From Glandiceps talaboti (taxonomy: Eukaryota > Hemichordata > Enteropneusta > Spengelidae), in the NCBI RefSeq assembly GCF_964340395.1, contig NC_135554.1, forward strand, positions 25,000,592 to 25,064,591: 64,000 nt of DNA, given 5' to 3'. Below, one piece after another: positions 13,401 through 36,692 of this stretch. Each line of letters opens with the position of its first letter. The first letter of the stretch is position 1. The position numbers and the translations under genes are program-made. The notes beneath the pieces were generated by a model that made no database searches, had not been told where the DNA came from, and saw only the letters and a list, made by a program, of their open reading frames with translations.

Positions 13401-14103
13401 AGAAATATGTCACCTCTTTACAAATGAATACAGCCAGATTTTTCTGAAAACATGCCCATGTATCCGTTTATGTACCACACAAGTTAATTTGCATGTACGT
13501 TAGCGGGAGTTCAACGTCTGTGGTCAAACTTTTGCACAGATTCAGTAGAAATATATGAGGGTTGAGAAATAGATCTGTTCACCCTCTGGTAAAATTAGCA
13601 ATTGAAAATATGGTAAGTAGTTTAACTGAATTGAACTTGCATTCTGTCTCTTGCACAAATAGAATGCATACTGCACTTATTTGTTGGTCAAGTCCAAGAT
13701 TCAACTCTACTCAACACAAATGAACCAGATATCCTTACTTCCACCGTGTTTCAGAAAGATATTAATATTGTTGTTGCTAAGTGCAACTGTTGTACTTTCA
13801 CCCCCATCTTGATATTTTCTGTATTCTTTCTTCCCATCACAGGGTTTATCCTTAGACTGTGTGGAGATGTCACTTTCAAGAGTGTTTGAAAGTGGACAAG
13901 CCTATGTGGCCTTATCAAGAGCCAGGAACTTAGAGGGTCTCAGAGTAGTAGACTTTGAAAAAAGCTGTGTTCGGGCAAATCCGGACGTTTTGAAATTCTA
14001 CCAGAAACTAAGAACTGAAAGCAAGATAATGACTCAATGTTCTATGGATAACTATACACTGGGTAAACCTGGATATAAAGAAAATGTAGATCCATACTGG
14101 TGA
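7451..14103 (+). CDS. PIF1: ATP-dependent 5'-3' DNA helicase PIF1, complete
   Basis: Ten coding exons join in frame: 7451-7990, 8466-8709, 9182-9324, 9924-10052, 10259-10365, 10714-10853, 11449-11555, 12189-12276, 12715-12857 and 13843-14103 (TGA), giving 633 residues; human PIF1 is 641. PIF1 is a superfamily 1B helicase that unwinds G-quadruplexes and stalled forks and acts in nuclei and mitochondria. Seen here: an N-terminal domain with [12 protein letters not shown]; Walker A GSAGTGKS (~217-224); [12 protein letters not shown]; Walker B LIVDEVSM (~292-299); [34 protein letters not shown]-like [28 protein letters not shown]; and [19 protein letters not shown]. All core helicase motifs are intact. 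The start is the first ATG (MDMSEL) after the acceptor at 7436; upstream in-frame codons would lie in intron. Tail: ENVDPYW. Introns are short (about 0.2-1 kb) and host several small repeats. Confidence 0.96.
8750..8834. repeat. Short hairpin element, copy 2, in a PIF1 intron
   Basis: Begins TGTAAGATAT and ends CCGTACA. CCACACTC and GTGTGTGAGGGCGC lie inside, matching the layout of the element at 3149-3227. It sits just after the donor of the Walker A exon. Confidence 0.45.
9495..9565. repeat. Small inverted repeat in a PIF1 intron
   Basis: CGCCACTCCAGGAACT is answered about 25 bp later by AGTTCTGGAGTGTCA, giving two imperfect arms of ~17 bp. It resembles the end of a MITE or a short fold-back. 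No function inferred. Confidence 0.4.
10410..10620 (+). repeat. Interspersed repeat, copy A (pairs with 26345-26575)
   Basis: Blocks such as AGCTACAT, CAGAGAAATCATTT, GGCATTATGGGAAAT, TTAGGAGCT and CACACAATG reappear in the same order and spacing on the minus strand at about 26575-26345. Two copies ~16 kb apart in opposite orientation suggest a dispersed mobile repeat. It has no visible coding capacity. Confidence 0.55.
12973..13304. mobile_element. 332-bp palindromic fold-back MITE in PIF1 intron 9
   Basis: The whole stretch is one large imperfect palindrome. The left end CAGTGGCCATA and the right end TATGGCCACTT are inverted, as are TTTATTTTG/CAAAATAAA, CTTCCTACTTGAAAA/TTTTCAAGTAGGAAG and GAAACAACATAG/CTATGTTGTTTC. 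The centre near 13141-13165 (AATTTTGTTATTGTA/TACAATAACAAAATT) is almost perfect. TA flanks both ends, consistent with a mariner-type MITE. A related half copy ends near 50205, and a weaker match lies around 21240-21400. Confidence 0.75.
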
Positions 14104-14125
14104 TGATTCAAACAAAAAGAGTTTT

Positions 14126-14167
14126 ATTACCATGGCAACACGATTGCACTACTGTTACCATGGCAAC
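14126..14167. promoter_or_regulatory. Two near-palindromic X-box-like words after the PIF1 stop
   Basis: ATTACCATGGCAAC (14126-14139) and GTTACCATGGCAAC (14154-14167) match the RFX X-box layout GTNRCC-N(0-3)-RGYAAC, the second perfectly. They lie 23-64 bp beyond the PIF1 stop. Whether RFX binds here is unknown; similar words occur in several repeats of this window. Confidence 0.4.
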
Positions 14168-14297
14168 ATAATTGCGCTATTCCCCACTGATATTTGTCTT
14201 TTTATCAAACAGCTTGGCTCAAATAAGCACACTCCCATTTGCAGATATTATTCATATTTTAATTTTGAAAAAAATGGGTTTAAAAGAAGAAATAGAC

Positions 14298-14387
14298 TGT
14301 AAGATACGATGTGCCATTCTGCCCTCACTGCCCTCCTCGCGGGAGGGGTTGACCGATGTGTGAGGGTGCCCGTCACAGCATACCATA
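14298..14387. repeat. Short hairpin element, copy 3
   Basis: Begins TGTAAGATACGATGTGCCA and contains CTGCCCTCACTGCCC...GTGTGAGGGTGCC, ending CATACA. It shares order and spacing with the copy at 3149-3227. Confidence 0.5.
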
Positions 14388-14610
14388 CAAACTAAAGAAA
14401 AAAGTGCCAATCAACTCCATCCTACCACATTCTCCATTTTTAAAACGTCTTTAAAAAATTTGAGATTCTCCAGAGACTGAACATGACACACACCACAAGT
14501 GCACTATCATAGATATGTTGTCCTGAAATTTCAAACATTGTATTACAAATCATTGTTTAACTGTGTCCCATTTCAGACAGACTAATCACTGTTGTTGTGT
14601 GGTCATTGCT

Positions 14611-14692
14611 CAGACACACTGCAATTAGTAAACTACCAGTGAAATTTACACAAGTATATTTCACTGATAGCTCAGTAATTGCAGTGTGTCTG
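14611..14692. repeat. 82-nt near-perfect hairpin
   Basis: CAGACACACTGCAATTA and TAATTGCAGTGTGTCTG are perfect 17-bp arms. Inside, AGTGAAAT pairs with ATTTCACT around a short loop. The size resembles a small MITE or, less likely, a microRNA precursor. No TA or TWA duplication is obvious at its borders. Confidence 0.6.
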
Positions 14693-14830
14693 ATAACATG
14701 AAGTGAGACACAATTTACATGTATACAATGAGTTGAAATCACAGTGTGACTGATATCACGAAATAAGATGCAGTTTAATACAACCCATAGCATCTATTGA
14801 CATAAACATAAAGCATTTGTTTGTATCACA

Positions 14831-14985
14831 ATCATTTAATATAGCATCCATATCAAGTGTAAAAGTATACTGTTTCATTTGCTAATTGACCACATTAGAA
14901 AGGCCACATGCTAAGCTTATAAATAAACCAATTGAAACAGCATACTTTTACACTTGATATGAATACTATAAATGAATGTAGCACA
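14831..14985. repeat. Fold-back element with ~50-bp arms
   Basis: ATATCAAGTGTAAAAGTATAC followed by TGTTTCA on the left is mirrored by TGAAACAGCATACTTTTACA and CTTGATAT on the right, with about 50 bp between the cores. Similarity extends outwards (ATTTAATATAGCAT / ATACTATAAAT). Probably a MITE or its remnant. Confidence 0.6.
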
Positions 14986-15430
14986 TAGAGAAAGTCCTTT
15001 ACTTCAGTGTTACCCGTTGTATTAGGAATTGTACAGGTTGACATAGACAAAGGCAAAAGTCACCACCATAGTATCAAATTTCTCTTCGGACTCCTGGATC
15101 CTCATCTGTGTATTTCTACAGTCTCTGTACTTTTCTGTGTAAGGTTTGATCAGAATCTCGTAAAAAAATAAAGTGGCAATATTGTAAGAAATTATTTTAT
15201 GAAAACAATTAGTGATAGATAATGCTATGAATATTTCCAATCATGATGCAACTTTTAATTAAATAAAATTAGAATTTTAACAAATTTTGACTCTTTTTTT
15301 TGATAAATACAAATGTAGTGTGTTTTAGATTTGGCTTATATGTAATATCGAGTGTGGTTAAACTCTTGTATGGTAGTGTTGAGGTTATTGTAGATTTTAA
15401 CAATAGCACAAACTTATCGCATACATGTAC

Positions 15431-15462
15431 ACACCATACACACACACACACACACACACACA

Positions 15463-15512
<50 letters not shown>
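15431..15512. repeat. (CA)n(CT)n(CA)n microsatellite
   Basis: Uninterrupted CA dinucleotides, then ~10 CT units, then CA again. The open frames through it are low-complexity artefacts. Confidence 0.9.
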
Positions 15513-15513
<1 letters not shown>

Positions 15514-17648
15514 AATTTCTGAATCAGAGATAGCTATTTTACAACAGCATTGTCAACATCAGGGGGTTATCACAAAGACCAGACATAAATGACACCAGTT
15601 GTATATAAAATGTATGATCATAAATCTCGCAATATTTGTAAAACACATTTGATGTGATGTCAAATGTATGACATCGGAAACATAAATTTGCTTGTGAGTA
15701 TTTCATGACTCAATACAATGTCTGATTTCAATCTCAAAGTAACCTTACAACACAAACTATAATTTTTGTCATGTATCAACAAATGCACCACAATAACCAA
15801 CAAATCGTTCGCCATTTTATTTATTCTATTACGTTTCCTTATATTGTCTTTTGCTTTTTAAAGAATATATGACAAGAAGCTGGATAGAGGGACTGTGGTG
15901 GATAAAAGCATCTCGGTAAGGTACACAGGCTAAAGAGTACATTGCGTACGTTCATCTATGAAGCCTGCCCTCTACAGATTTGTTTTTCTGGTACTTTTGT
16001 TTTTAAACACCTGATGTTTATTAGTACAATTACACTGATTCTAAGTGCTGCAAATCCTCGAACGCAGTTTGTTCGACAAGCGCTGTATTTTCTTTATGTC
16101 AGACCCCCCCCCTCTTTTTTTTCTCAACATGCACATTTAAAAAAAACACGTCAGCAGATTACTACGGTTTGATTTTTGCGAAATACTTTCAATTCTTTCA
16201 TTTCAAGACATGTACAGTTTTGGCTATATACACAAACAGACCTTGAATGTGGGAATCAATAGTGCTTATCATACAGTCACAACAATAAATTTATTGTCAT
16301 ATCTTGTACAATGAAAGTACTCTCAATAAAAAAAATATGATTTTTTTCTTGAACTATACACATCTGGTTCTTAAAATGTTCGAAAACTAAACAGGATATA
16401 TTGAAGGACAAAGTGATTTTTATAGTAATAATACAATAACAGTTACAGTTATAACCTATCACAGAAATACCATCGGTAAATCATAGTCAGATACCACATC
16501 CCGACCCCCCCCACCCCCCCCATCCCCTGCCCTACCCCTTTCCACACTCTCCACTCTGAGTCGTACGCGTCTCTCTTTCTTTCTTCTACTATCTGCGTGA
16601 ATACATCAATATTGATTTTTGATTAGCAAGGTACGGTCTGATCTTAACGGGACGAACCGGGATGTCGATGAATTGGACGAAGTCTGATGTAACGTTTGTA
16701 ATCCTAAATACAGTTGTTTTAGGCTGACATCGAGTCGTAACTCTCTCGTTAGTTAGTACCTCATCATATTGAGCACATCATCAGAATTTGATTCGCAACA
16801 AGAGATTGTCTCGGGTTATCGGTATATTGGGCGAAAGCTGAAGTTTACAAAATGTCTAGGGTCGTGGACGAAAACGTAATATAATAGACGACAACGATTA
16901 ATAAGAAATAGAATAGACCCCAACGATTAATAAGAAATGACGTATATAATTAAGTATTAACGTCGACGTCATAAGATACTTTTGATAATTTATTCATTCT
17001 TCTGTTCAGTTAAAGTAGAGGCTAGGAGATAGACGTCTGATGTCTATAATTCTACTGGCAGACATATCGAATTCAAGGATTAAACTTCAGACTATACTTC
17101 ATTATTTTCAACAAAATTGATTTATTAAGTTATCAAAGGCACCGAGGACCGTGAATAGTGGTATATCTTTGAGGTAACGTCCTGGGTCTGTGGTTAGGTA
17201 TATACGAACGTAACTACAGTGTTACGTGTAGGAATTCAGATGTACGTAAATATCTAGCCCCGCTCATCAGTACGTATGTATCAGTGCTTCCGTGGCTCGA
17301 TTCTGTCTGCTGACTATACTTAAATCATTGAGAATACTTTCTATGTGCACGCAGTAGAAAAGTTATTTGATCTATCAAGGTAACCGTTTTCTACCAATTG
17401 TTGTAACTAGCTAGAGTCATCACATCCCAATCAATATACTCTCTGTATGGAATGTGAAAGTAGGCAGTAAATAGGTCATTGATAGCGTTGAAGTCTACCA
17501 TGATGCAATATTGGCATTGGGCTTGTCCTAGCTTAAATTGTCGATCTGGAAAATCTAAATACATTTATTTGTTTTGGACATTGTTTTGACTTCTAATTAT
17601 TTCAGTACAACTCAACAATTCAATCAACATTCCATCCACTTCCAATGG

Positions 17649-19107
17649 TTAAGACGTCGACGCGTTCTTCTTCGGAATAATCCTTCTAGGTGATTTATAG
17701 CTACATGTACCTTGAAAGTTCATCACATTGTCTATCGCATATTTATTTGAAAGTCGAATGTTTTCCAATATATATTTACCGCATTTATAGCTTTACATAA
17801 CTTCCGTTTCAAACATATAGACTCCGGAGTGAACGCTGAAAGATCTACAGCTCCGGTTCAAAACATAATTGTGCACGAAGAAGTGGGCATCTGTTCGCTA
17901 AGTTGCAGTAAATGAGCTCAGCGTTATGCCGTTACTTTATACTTGATATGAATATACACACTGCCTGGATAACCATTTTGATTACTACCTCCCAGCAAAG
18001 GAATGACCAGCTCGAGACGGACGTCGAGAAGGACCTACAAATGAGTGAGAAACGAATGAAGTGATCATAATATTAGTAGACTATTAAAGTATAAATTGAC
18101 GATTAGCACAATATGTACCCGGGACAAAGTACACAATATTTCTTCGAATTCGTGAAACTATATATCGATATATACGAACTTATGTTACAAGGTTAAGGGG
18201 GCCAATAAATGATTGCATGATACCATGATGGTATTCAAAAACACACTAAAATTAAAACAAATATATAAATCGATATGTGATATATGGAAATTATTACCTG
18301 CAGATTTGTCTCATCATATATAACACATATTGGTGGACTAATAAAGGTGCCATTGTAAACAGTACAGGTACAACACATACATGAACACATTCAGTTGTCT
18401 GTTGTAATATAAAGCCATTGTCGAGAGGTATTTGGAAGATATTAAACTAAAAGTTTATTATTTCAAGTCGATATATTGCATTGTCATTATATTGTGTTCT
18501 CACCTGAATTTGATACTTCGAAGCTATCGATCCTTGCTTTCAAATTCTGAAAGCCTGTCGGTTTTTGTTGCTGAAATATGGTTGATCTACGCCGTCGTGA
18601 GCTTGGGTGTTGGTTTCCAAAGCCCCAACCATCTGGTGGCCCACAGTTATCAGCCCCTCCTTCCTCACCAGTAATGCTAGTTCGTCTTGTAGCCATCTCC
18701 GCTTCTCTTGCTTCCTTGGCAGCTTTCCGTTGTCTGTCTCTCATTTCATCGAACTCTGCTAGGGATATACTCTTCGTAACCACCGGCATACTCTTTCGCC
18801 TGCCCTCCTTCAACTTGTCGCACTGATCTTGGGAGAGTCCTCGAGGCATAATGACATTGTTGGCCGGATCTTTCAGTTTGAAAATTGGGTTAAGTTCCAA
18901 TAGCTCTCGCTTTAGTGCATCTTTCTCTCTATTCAATGTGTGGGCATGAAACCTGAATTCTTTATTGAGGTGGTCGTATTTTCCTTGCAATCGACGTTGT
19001 TCACAATCATTTAACGTCTTTGCTTTGCTCATCGACCTCGTTGGTCGTATCTTCCCCTTGGCTCCCTTGAATTCATCGTCGTCACCCAACTTTTCAATCC
19101 CTGCCAT
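17649..19107 (-). CDS. Uncharacterised basic coiled-coil protein
   Basis: The main exon is 19107-18504 (ATG at 19107; 201 codons plus one base), beginning MAGIEKLGDDDEFKGAKGKI. Two small exons extend it in phase: 18034-17989 (PSRRPSRAGHSFAGR) and 17685-17649 (RIIPKKNASTS, TAA stop), for about 228 residues. An AATAAA on the minus strand lies 80 bp past the stop. Residues ~30-75 (LNDCEQRRLQGKYDHLNKEF...) are charged and heptad-like, probably a coiled coil. Residues ~118-138 are a second charged helix, and 167-177 (HPSSRRRRSTI) is a basic, possibly nuclear-localising or phospho-site segment. An acceptor (TATTTTCAG) lies 8 bp before the ATG. I do not recognise the family. The long open frame and protein-like composition make the first exon secure; the last exon is less so, because its acceptor lacks a pyrimidine tract and AAG two codons on could also serve. 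Confidence 0.7.
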
Positions 19108-19152
19108 CGAAAATCCTGAAAATAAAGAGGTATATGCACATAAATTAGTTAC

Positions 19153-19154
<2 letters not shown>

Positions 19155-19217
<63 letters not shown>

Positions 19218-19255
19218 GTGAGTGTGTGTGTGTGTGTGTAAGTACGTGCACGCAC

Positions 19256-19286
<31 letters not shown>

Positions 19287-19292
19287 TGTATG

Positions 19293-19324
<32 letters not shown>

Positions 19325-19325
19325 T
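19155..19325. repeat. (TG)n / (GTAT)n compound microsatellite
   Basis: About 28 TG units, a short interruption, more TG, then about 16 GTAT units. Open frames here encode only VCVCV, CMYV or IHTY type repeats. Confidence 0.92.
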
Positions 19326-20063
19326 TTGCTTTCGTGAAGGATGCCAATTCGTCTCGTGAACAGAATAGTAAAACTAAAAAGATCGTAAATTGTAACAACC
19401 AGATATATTAACAACGAATCTCATATCTAGTATGATCATGCACAAAAATACGAGGGGGTAACTCGCGATATGAAAAAGGAAAACAAACAAGAAAAAATGA
19501 TGACATTGGGAAAAAAATCAATACTGAGAACAACGAAACTCTATAGTGTCAAATTTAGTAGGGGAGCAAGGCTAGGTTCACGCAACAACTGGCAATACAA
19601 CCCTATATAGCATAAAATAAATAAAAACCAAGTTTATTTTCTTCAGTTATGTTTTGACTCATTTCACAAAGCGATCTAAATTGTCATTGGGACATTTCAG
19701 AATACAAGATAATTCATGAATGTACGTACTACTAGTTATATTTTGTGATTAAGTCGAATGTATGAGTGGAAAAGAAATATGGAGTGACGTTTTGGTTTAT
19801 TGGTAAAATGTAAGAGTCCGGCCATTTCACACGTTTATAATATTGCGATATAGCTATCTGGGTCAGGCCATATAGGATATAACTTTACATCTGCATGTGG
19901 TTTTATTTTATGACTGGGAAGGTAGGGTTCACAAGCAAGTTTGCGATGTGAGACTTTGGTAGAAAGAATACAAGAAAGAAAAGAGGACTGAGGGAGGGGA
20001 GGGGGTGGAGTTTGTGTTTTTTTGGCGATTTAGTGGAAAATTTACAAACGTGATATATCTCAC

Positions 20064-20094
20064 CTTCGTTCTTGAGTCCAGTAGCAGCCTCCGA
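20064..20094 (-). other. Candidate upstream exon of the coiled-coil gene
   Basis: A 31-nt stretch on the minus strand lies between TTTTTTACACAG and GAAG|GTGAGA. Joined to the acceptor 8 bp before the coiled-coil ATG, it reads SEAATGLKNEGFSMAGIEKL without a stop. It may be 5' UTR or an N-terminal extension. Another donor-like site (GACAAAG|GTAAAC) lies upstream near 20355. Not certain. Confidence 0.3.
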
Positions 20095-20819
20095 CTGTGT
20101 AAAAAATGTGGTGGTAGCGGCAAGGTAAGCAATGTACCTGGAACTGATCGTTGGCACGCCTGCTGTTTCTACAACTCACAGTAGCTTTGTTTTAAAGTAT
20201 CCTGTCTTTAATGCTAAGACACCAAAATCGATAAATTTCACTACAGCGGTAGCTTCATTAATAATGCAATTGTAATCTTGTATAATTATATCGATTTTGT
20301 TCCTATGGGGGGATATAGGCTTATATAAACCATGAACGAGGGAGTAATGTTTACCTTTGTCAGGAATATTGAGGGGGCCGGGGATTATCAAAACTGTCAC
20401 TCATGCCAGTAACTGTAATATTACAGACTGTAATTAGGAAGCGGTAAAAGCGTTATATATAAATAAATATACCATCAAATTTAAGGAACTGTCCTGACAT
20501 TTTTAATTCCAAAATTCCGGAATGCGCCAAGTTATTGCGCGCATGTATCACTGACAGTATCTATGTTCCTCAGTGAGACCAGGTTTTTCAAAATACACAA
20601 AGAGCGCCATCAACACTGCTGAAGGTTGCAAGAATGGATGACTTTTGTTTTTTTTTAAGTTCGCCCAGTCCATTATCATATGTTGATGCAATTCCTAGTG
20701 TCGTACACATGACATCTGTTGTTTATGAAACACTTTATAACGTTACTGCTGACAACTACACATACTTTACACAGTACATTTTGTTTTGGTGTAGTGTGAA
20801 TTTAGCATCCACAAACTAA

Positions 20820-20908
20820 CACGCGCACGCACACACACACACGCACACGCACACGCACACACACACACACACACATACACACACACGCACGCGCGCGCAC
20901 GCACACAC
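20820..20908. repeat. (CA)n microsatellite with CG interruptions
   Basis: Alternating CA and CG dinucleotides (CACACGCACGCGCG type). Purine-pyrimidine alternation of this kind can adopt Z-DNA; that is general knowledge, not shown here. Confidence 0.9.
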
Positions 20909-22193
20909 TATTATTCTGTATTTTTAATTACCAGCTATAGAGCAACTTCACTGTTTTTTTCTGAAATATTTTGTTTGTTTACTTGGTTGTTTGTATTTCT
21001 AAACAAAACTAACTGAGCCTGATCTCCCTGTGATTATACGTACAAGAAGTGATTTGTAAAGAAACTGCACAAACGCAAATAATCAAACTGTTTATTTTAT
21101 GGTAATGTTTTAATAAATAGATCCAGAGAAGCGATATATACATGCGCAGACTGAATGTTACATGACGTGGTGGTAACATTACATGCATTAACACGATTAG
21201 GAACTATTTGTCCAGTTTACTCACAATGTGCTTATGTACATGATAAACACTTTTAATCCCATTTTTTAAAAAACTTTAGTGCAATTTATTTCAAACACAG
21301 ACTTGGGCTTGGTTGTTTCACATTGTTTTATCGTAGAAACAAGTTAATCACATCTTTCAACATAGATACCCAATTCGCATCCATACAGCAATCTGGGGTC
21401 TATTTCGAATACCTTATAATTAGTATTGTACAAAACGTGTTTTTTTTTTTTTTGCAGAACCAAAAAATAGCATGCTAACTACAGGCACAACAGAGCATAT
21501 TTCCTCTGCCTCATGGCGGCGCCGTCACCACATAAATAGACAGCGATCTAGCGAGCGAGCGTACTGCCCTACTAGTAACTGGATACAAATAGAACCATTT
21601 GCTTGTTATAGTTACGATGATGCAACACGGGCCAGACAATATTGCCAAATAAACGAAGAGATTAATCCTGCTTACATACGAACTAGGTCGGGCGGGACAC
21701 GATTCTGACGAGAGATCTAGAGGGATGAAGATTTCTGTGAAGTGAGAGTGATGTTGTCAATAGTTGTGTGACGAAACGAGTTTATTTCGCTAAACATCGC
21801 AGCAAGTGCGCCATAACAAGTCACCAGGGCCCCACAATATCACAGAAAAATTGCATTTAAGTAACTTCATTGTGTGGCAACATTGATCACGAACCAATAA
21901 TCATGGTACAGTCGTCTTGTAATGTTCAGTCACATACAATCATCCTACTACTGTGTGACCACGACGCGTCGACGACGTGCACTCACTCTAACGTATATAA
22001 TCTTAACATAGGGGGTCATACAGAATAAAATCGCTTCCTAAAGGCTCCTGATTGAACTGCTCATGCGCAGTTTTAAGATTGAGCGGCAGTGGTTGAACTT
22101 CTCCTGTTATACTCAATCGTGGATTTCATCATTCTTAAAAGTAGTATTGATGATCACCAGGTAGGGAAAAAAAGTATTTGACGAAAGACAATC

Positions 22194-33921
<11,728 letters not shown>

Positions 33922-34059
33922 GTAAGTATACTGTGTGGCTAAACACATTTTTAAGATGAGGACCAAATGTCAGGTGACATGGTTTTTGAGATTTAATACA
34001 TGGCATACAGTTGAAGTCATTTGAGAGATAAATCATCAATTGGCTTGACAAATATCTTG

Positions 34060-34325
34060 CTTACCTTGCTACATTTTAATGTCTGGCATGGCAAATACCT
34101 TCCTAACATTGCTACATTTTATTGGTCAGGATTGACTAATACCTTCCTAACTTTGCTACATATTATAGTATGACATAACAAATATCTTCCTTACCTTGCT
34201 ACATTTTATCATCAAGCTTAATATTGCTACATCTTATTGTTTTGCACACCAAAAAGTGATGTACACTTGTTACATTTTAATTCAGCATACATGCCTGAAA
34301 AAGTAACATTGCTACAATGTGTATC
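34060..34325. repeat. Diverged tandem repeat, ~55-60 bp unit
   Basis: The word TTGCTACATTTTA recurs at ~34067, 34109, 34153 (TTTGCTACATATTA), 34196 and later, with ACCTTCCTAAC and GGCAAATA between. The array begins ~140 bp after MPV17L2-like exon 3. Confidence 0.6.
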
Positions 34326-34352
34326 ATTTGATGATGTGTGTATACATGTATC

Positions 34353-34390
34353 TATACACACATACACACAAACACACACACACACACACG

Positions 34391-34439
<49 letters not shown>

Positions 34440-34492
34440 GCGCACACACACACACACACGCACGCACGCACGCACACACACATACGTACATA
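34353..34492. repeat. (CA)n microsatellite
   Basis: CA dinucleotides with GCACGCACG interruptions; the overlapping 173-codon minus-strand frame is low-complexity. Confidence 0.93.
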
Positions 34493-34586
34493 TATCATAA
34501 TGAACTGTTAACAGGTGAAAGCTAGTCAGAACTTTTAGAAACCCATGAGTTGAGATTTGTTGAGACCATCCAGACATGTACATTGT

Positions 34587-34634
34587 ACATACATACATAC
34601 ATACATACATACATACATACATACATACATACAT

Positions 34635-34667
<33 letters not shown>

Positions 34668-34691
34668 TACATACATACATACATACATACA

Positions 34692-34720
<29 letters not shown>
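34587..34720. repeat. (ACAT)n microsatellite
   Basis: About 30 ACAT units with a CA run in the middle (34650-34668). Confidence 0.93.
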
Positions 34721-34724
<4 letters not shown>

Positions 34725-36583
34725 GTACTGTATAATGCATACACACACATATGTTTATAGTCATAATATCCAATAAACGATAGTTCCCATTTCCCAATTC
34801 ACAGTGTATAACTTAGTACATTGTGCATTCATACATTGTACTGTGACAGCCATATCTGAATTATTCATAGACAAACGATTCACAGTGAAGTTTCAATGAC
34901 TTCTTTCACAGTTGTAGATGTATAATCTACACAATATTCATGACTTTAGTGTGTTTGACATCAATTACTGTGACTGTCTCATTCGATAAGCGAGTCATTT
35001 TGTAACAATCAGTTCTCTTGCATATACACAGCTAAAAAACATGTCTGTCATGACTTGTATTTAGCTGTTCGAACTAGTCCCTGTTGACCATAACGCTGAA
35101 AGATTAACGAATATGCAACGCTGATGACTGTACTTCATTTATTGATTGCGCTGTGTATATCTTTAATCTTATGATGTATGAATTTAATGAAGTAATGTCT
35201 CTTGTGGCCCGACTAGTCCCTAGTAACAGGTGTCGCATTATAAAAATAAATCAGTACAACTTTCCATCAAACACATATTTTCTCACCAAAACAATGATGA
35301 GGGTTTAATGTGCTATTTAAAGTTTAATCAGCAGCATCAAGCAGTCATGACTCTAAACCTAAATTTACAAACAAATGATTTCTTATCAGGTCATTATGAG
35401 GTTTTGAAAGAGTGTTATCTGATAGTAAATCATGGCTCATTAATGTCGTGTTTGGGGATTTCTGTACATAAAGAATGCCTGATTCTTTCTCAGTATGTTT
35501 TATCTGAAATAAAACTTGCATGACACTGTCAAGCCTGTTCGTATTACAGCTGCATCATCAGTTATTCACAAAAGTACAGAGAGATATAAATCAAATCATT
35601 CTGTTAGAAATTCTAAGAAAGTGAGGGGGCTCAGTTAGATTGTGCAGGCATCACCCTATTTCAAAAAAGTAAAAAAAAAAAAATTATGAAAAAAAGAACA
35701 AATAGAATAATGGCTTATGGCATGTTTGACTATGCATATCGTCGATATTGGTGAATCCCAGTCTAATTAAAGTGCCATGTTTCAATCCCGGTCATTGCAT
35801 CAAAATCATGATAAGGCTAACACAGGACCATTCTTTAGTTCTCGCCCATCTGCCAAATAATCCGTTTTCACACTTAGCTTTTAATCCTAATCCGAAGTGG
35901 GCTTTTAAAATCTGATGTAGGAAAATGACTCGATTGCTTCTTTTTCCTTCATATATAAAACAGTGAGCATCTCTTCCTACATCTGACCCAATACCATAGA
36001 CATTAACATTTACATTTGTGGCTCTGAATAACCAATCAGGACAAATGTAATATTACCAGGTGTAAGAAAAGGTGCTTGTAACTGCCAAAACAAAGATATC
36101 GAAGGCAAACAACTATAGTCGCTATACACATATGTATATGAAGGATATAGAGGTAAATAAAGCATTGAGATATATTCCTACGTTGATTTTAATCAGATTT
36201 GATGAATCCCTCTAAGAAGCAACACATTTCTAACCTTTGAGTAAATCTTGTTCGATATATTCCTTGAGTTTATTAGATTACTTGGTTAAACATACAAAGT
36301 CATCACACATTTTACCATCAAATTGTAATCTGATTTCCTCCCATCTGTTTATTAATTTAAATAAAATGATTTCCCACATCATAAACTATCATGCAGAAAT
36401 GAATTACCATTTTGATAGTAACAGCTTGCTATTCCCAATGCAATATTTCTCTATCATGGTTGTTATCAAATTTAGAGTTAGTATTAAATTCAATCATGTT
36501 TTTCAATTTTTTAAAGATTTCAATGTACATTGTAAATCATTTTCTGCAAAAACAACCATGAGATGGAAACGTTTGTTTTGATT

Positions 36584-36690
36584 AGGCCAAAGAAAATAAT
36601 ATGTGTTTCTGGTAACCTGACCAACCCTAGTTTAAGATGCCGATCCTAAGCATTTTTCTTACATTCAAAAAAAGTAAAATGGTGAGAGGT
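36584..36690 (+). repeat. Possible truncated Harbinger-like MITE
   Basis: TTA followed by GGCCAAAGAAAATAA, then TTTCTGGTAACCTGACCAAC, similar to the start of the copies at 22748 and 47046 (GGCCTA..., GGTTCC.GTTACCTGACCACC). The similarity is lost afterwards. Confidence 0.35.
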
Positions 36691-36692
36691 GG

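Larger units (their letters stand above)
14104..17648. other. Region between PIF1 and the coiled-coil gene (convergent 3' ends)
   Basis: It should contain the 3' UTRs of PIF1 and of the minus-strand gene at 17649-19107. Right after the PIF1 stop come two X-box-like words, then hairpin elements, a fold-back near 14831-14985, a CA/CT microsatellite and C-rich runs near 16105 and 16505. From about 16.5 kb onward CpG dinucleotides are visibly more frequent. TTTATT at 17564-17569 (AATAAA on the minus strand) is a candidate poly(A) signal for the coiled-coil gene, 80 bp past its stop. No coding exon recognised. Confidence 0.45.
19108..22193. other. Divergent intergenic region upstream of the coiled-coil and MPV17L2-like genes
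   Basis: The two genes point away from each other across ~3.1 kb. The stretch holds a TG/GTAT microsatellite (19155-19325), a CA microsatellite (20820-20908), a candidate upstream exon near 20064 and, near 22064, CATGCGCAG, an NRF1-like word about 130 bp before the MPV17L2-like ATG. A second such word (CATGCGCAG) is near 21142. CpG is more frequent here than in the region right of 23 kb. No further exon recognised. Confidence 0.4.

Noticed and set aside
34227-34748. 173-codon open frame on the minus strand
   Set aside because: It runs through the CA and ACAT microsatellites and encodes only VCVCV and CMYV repeats.
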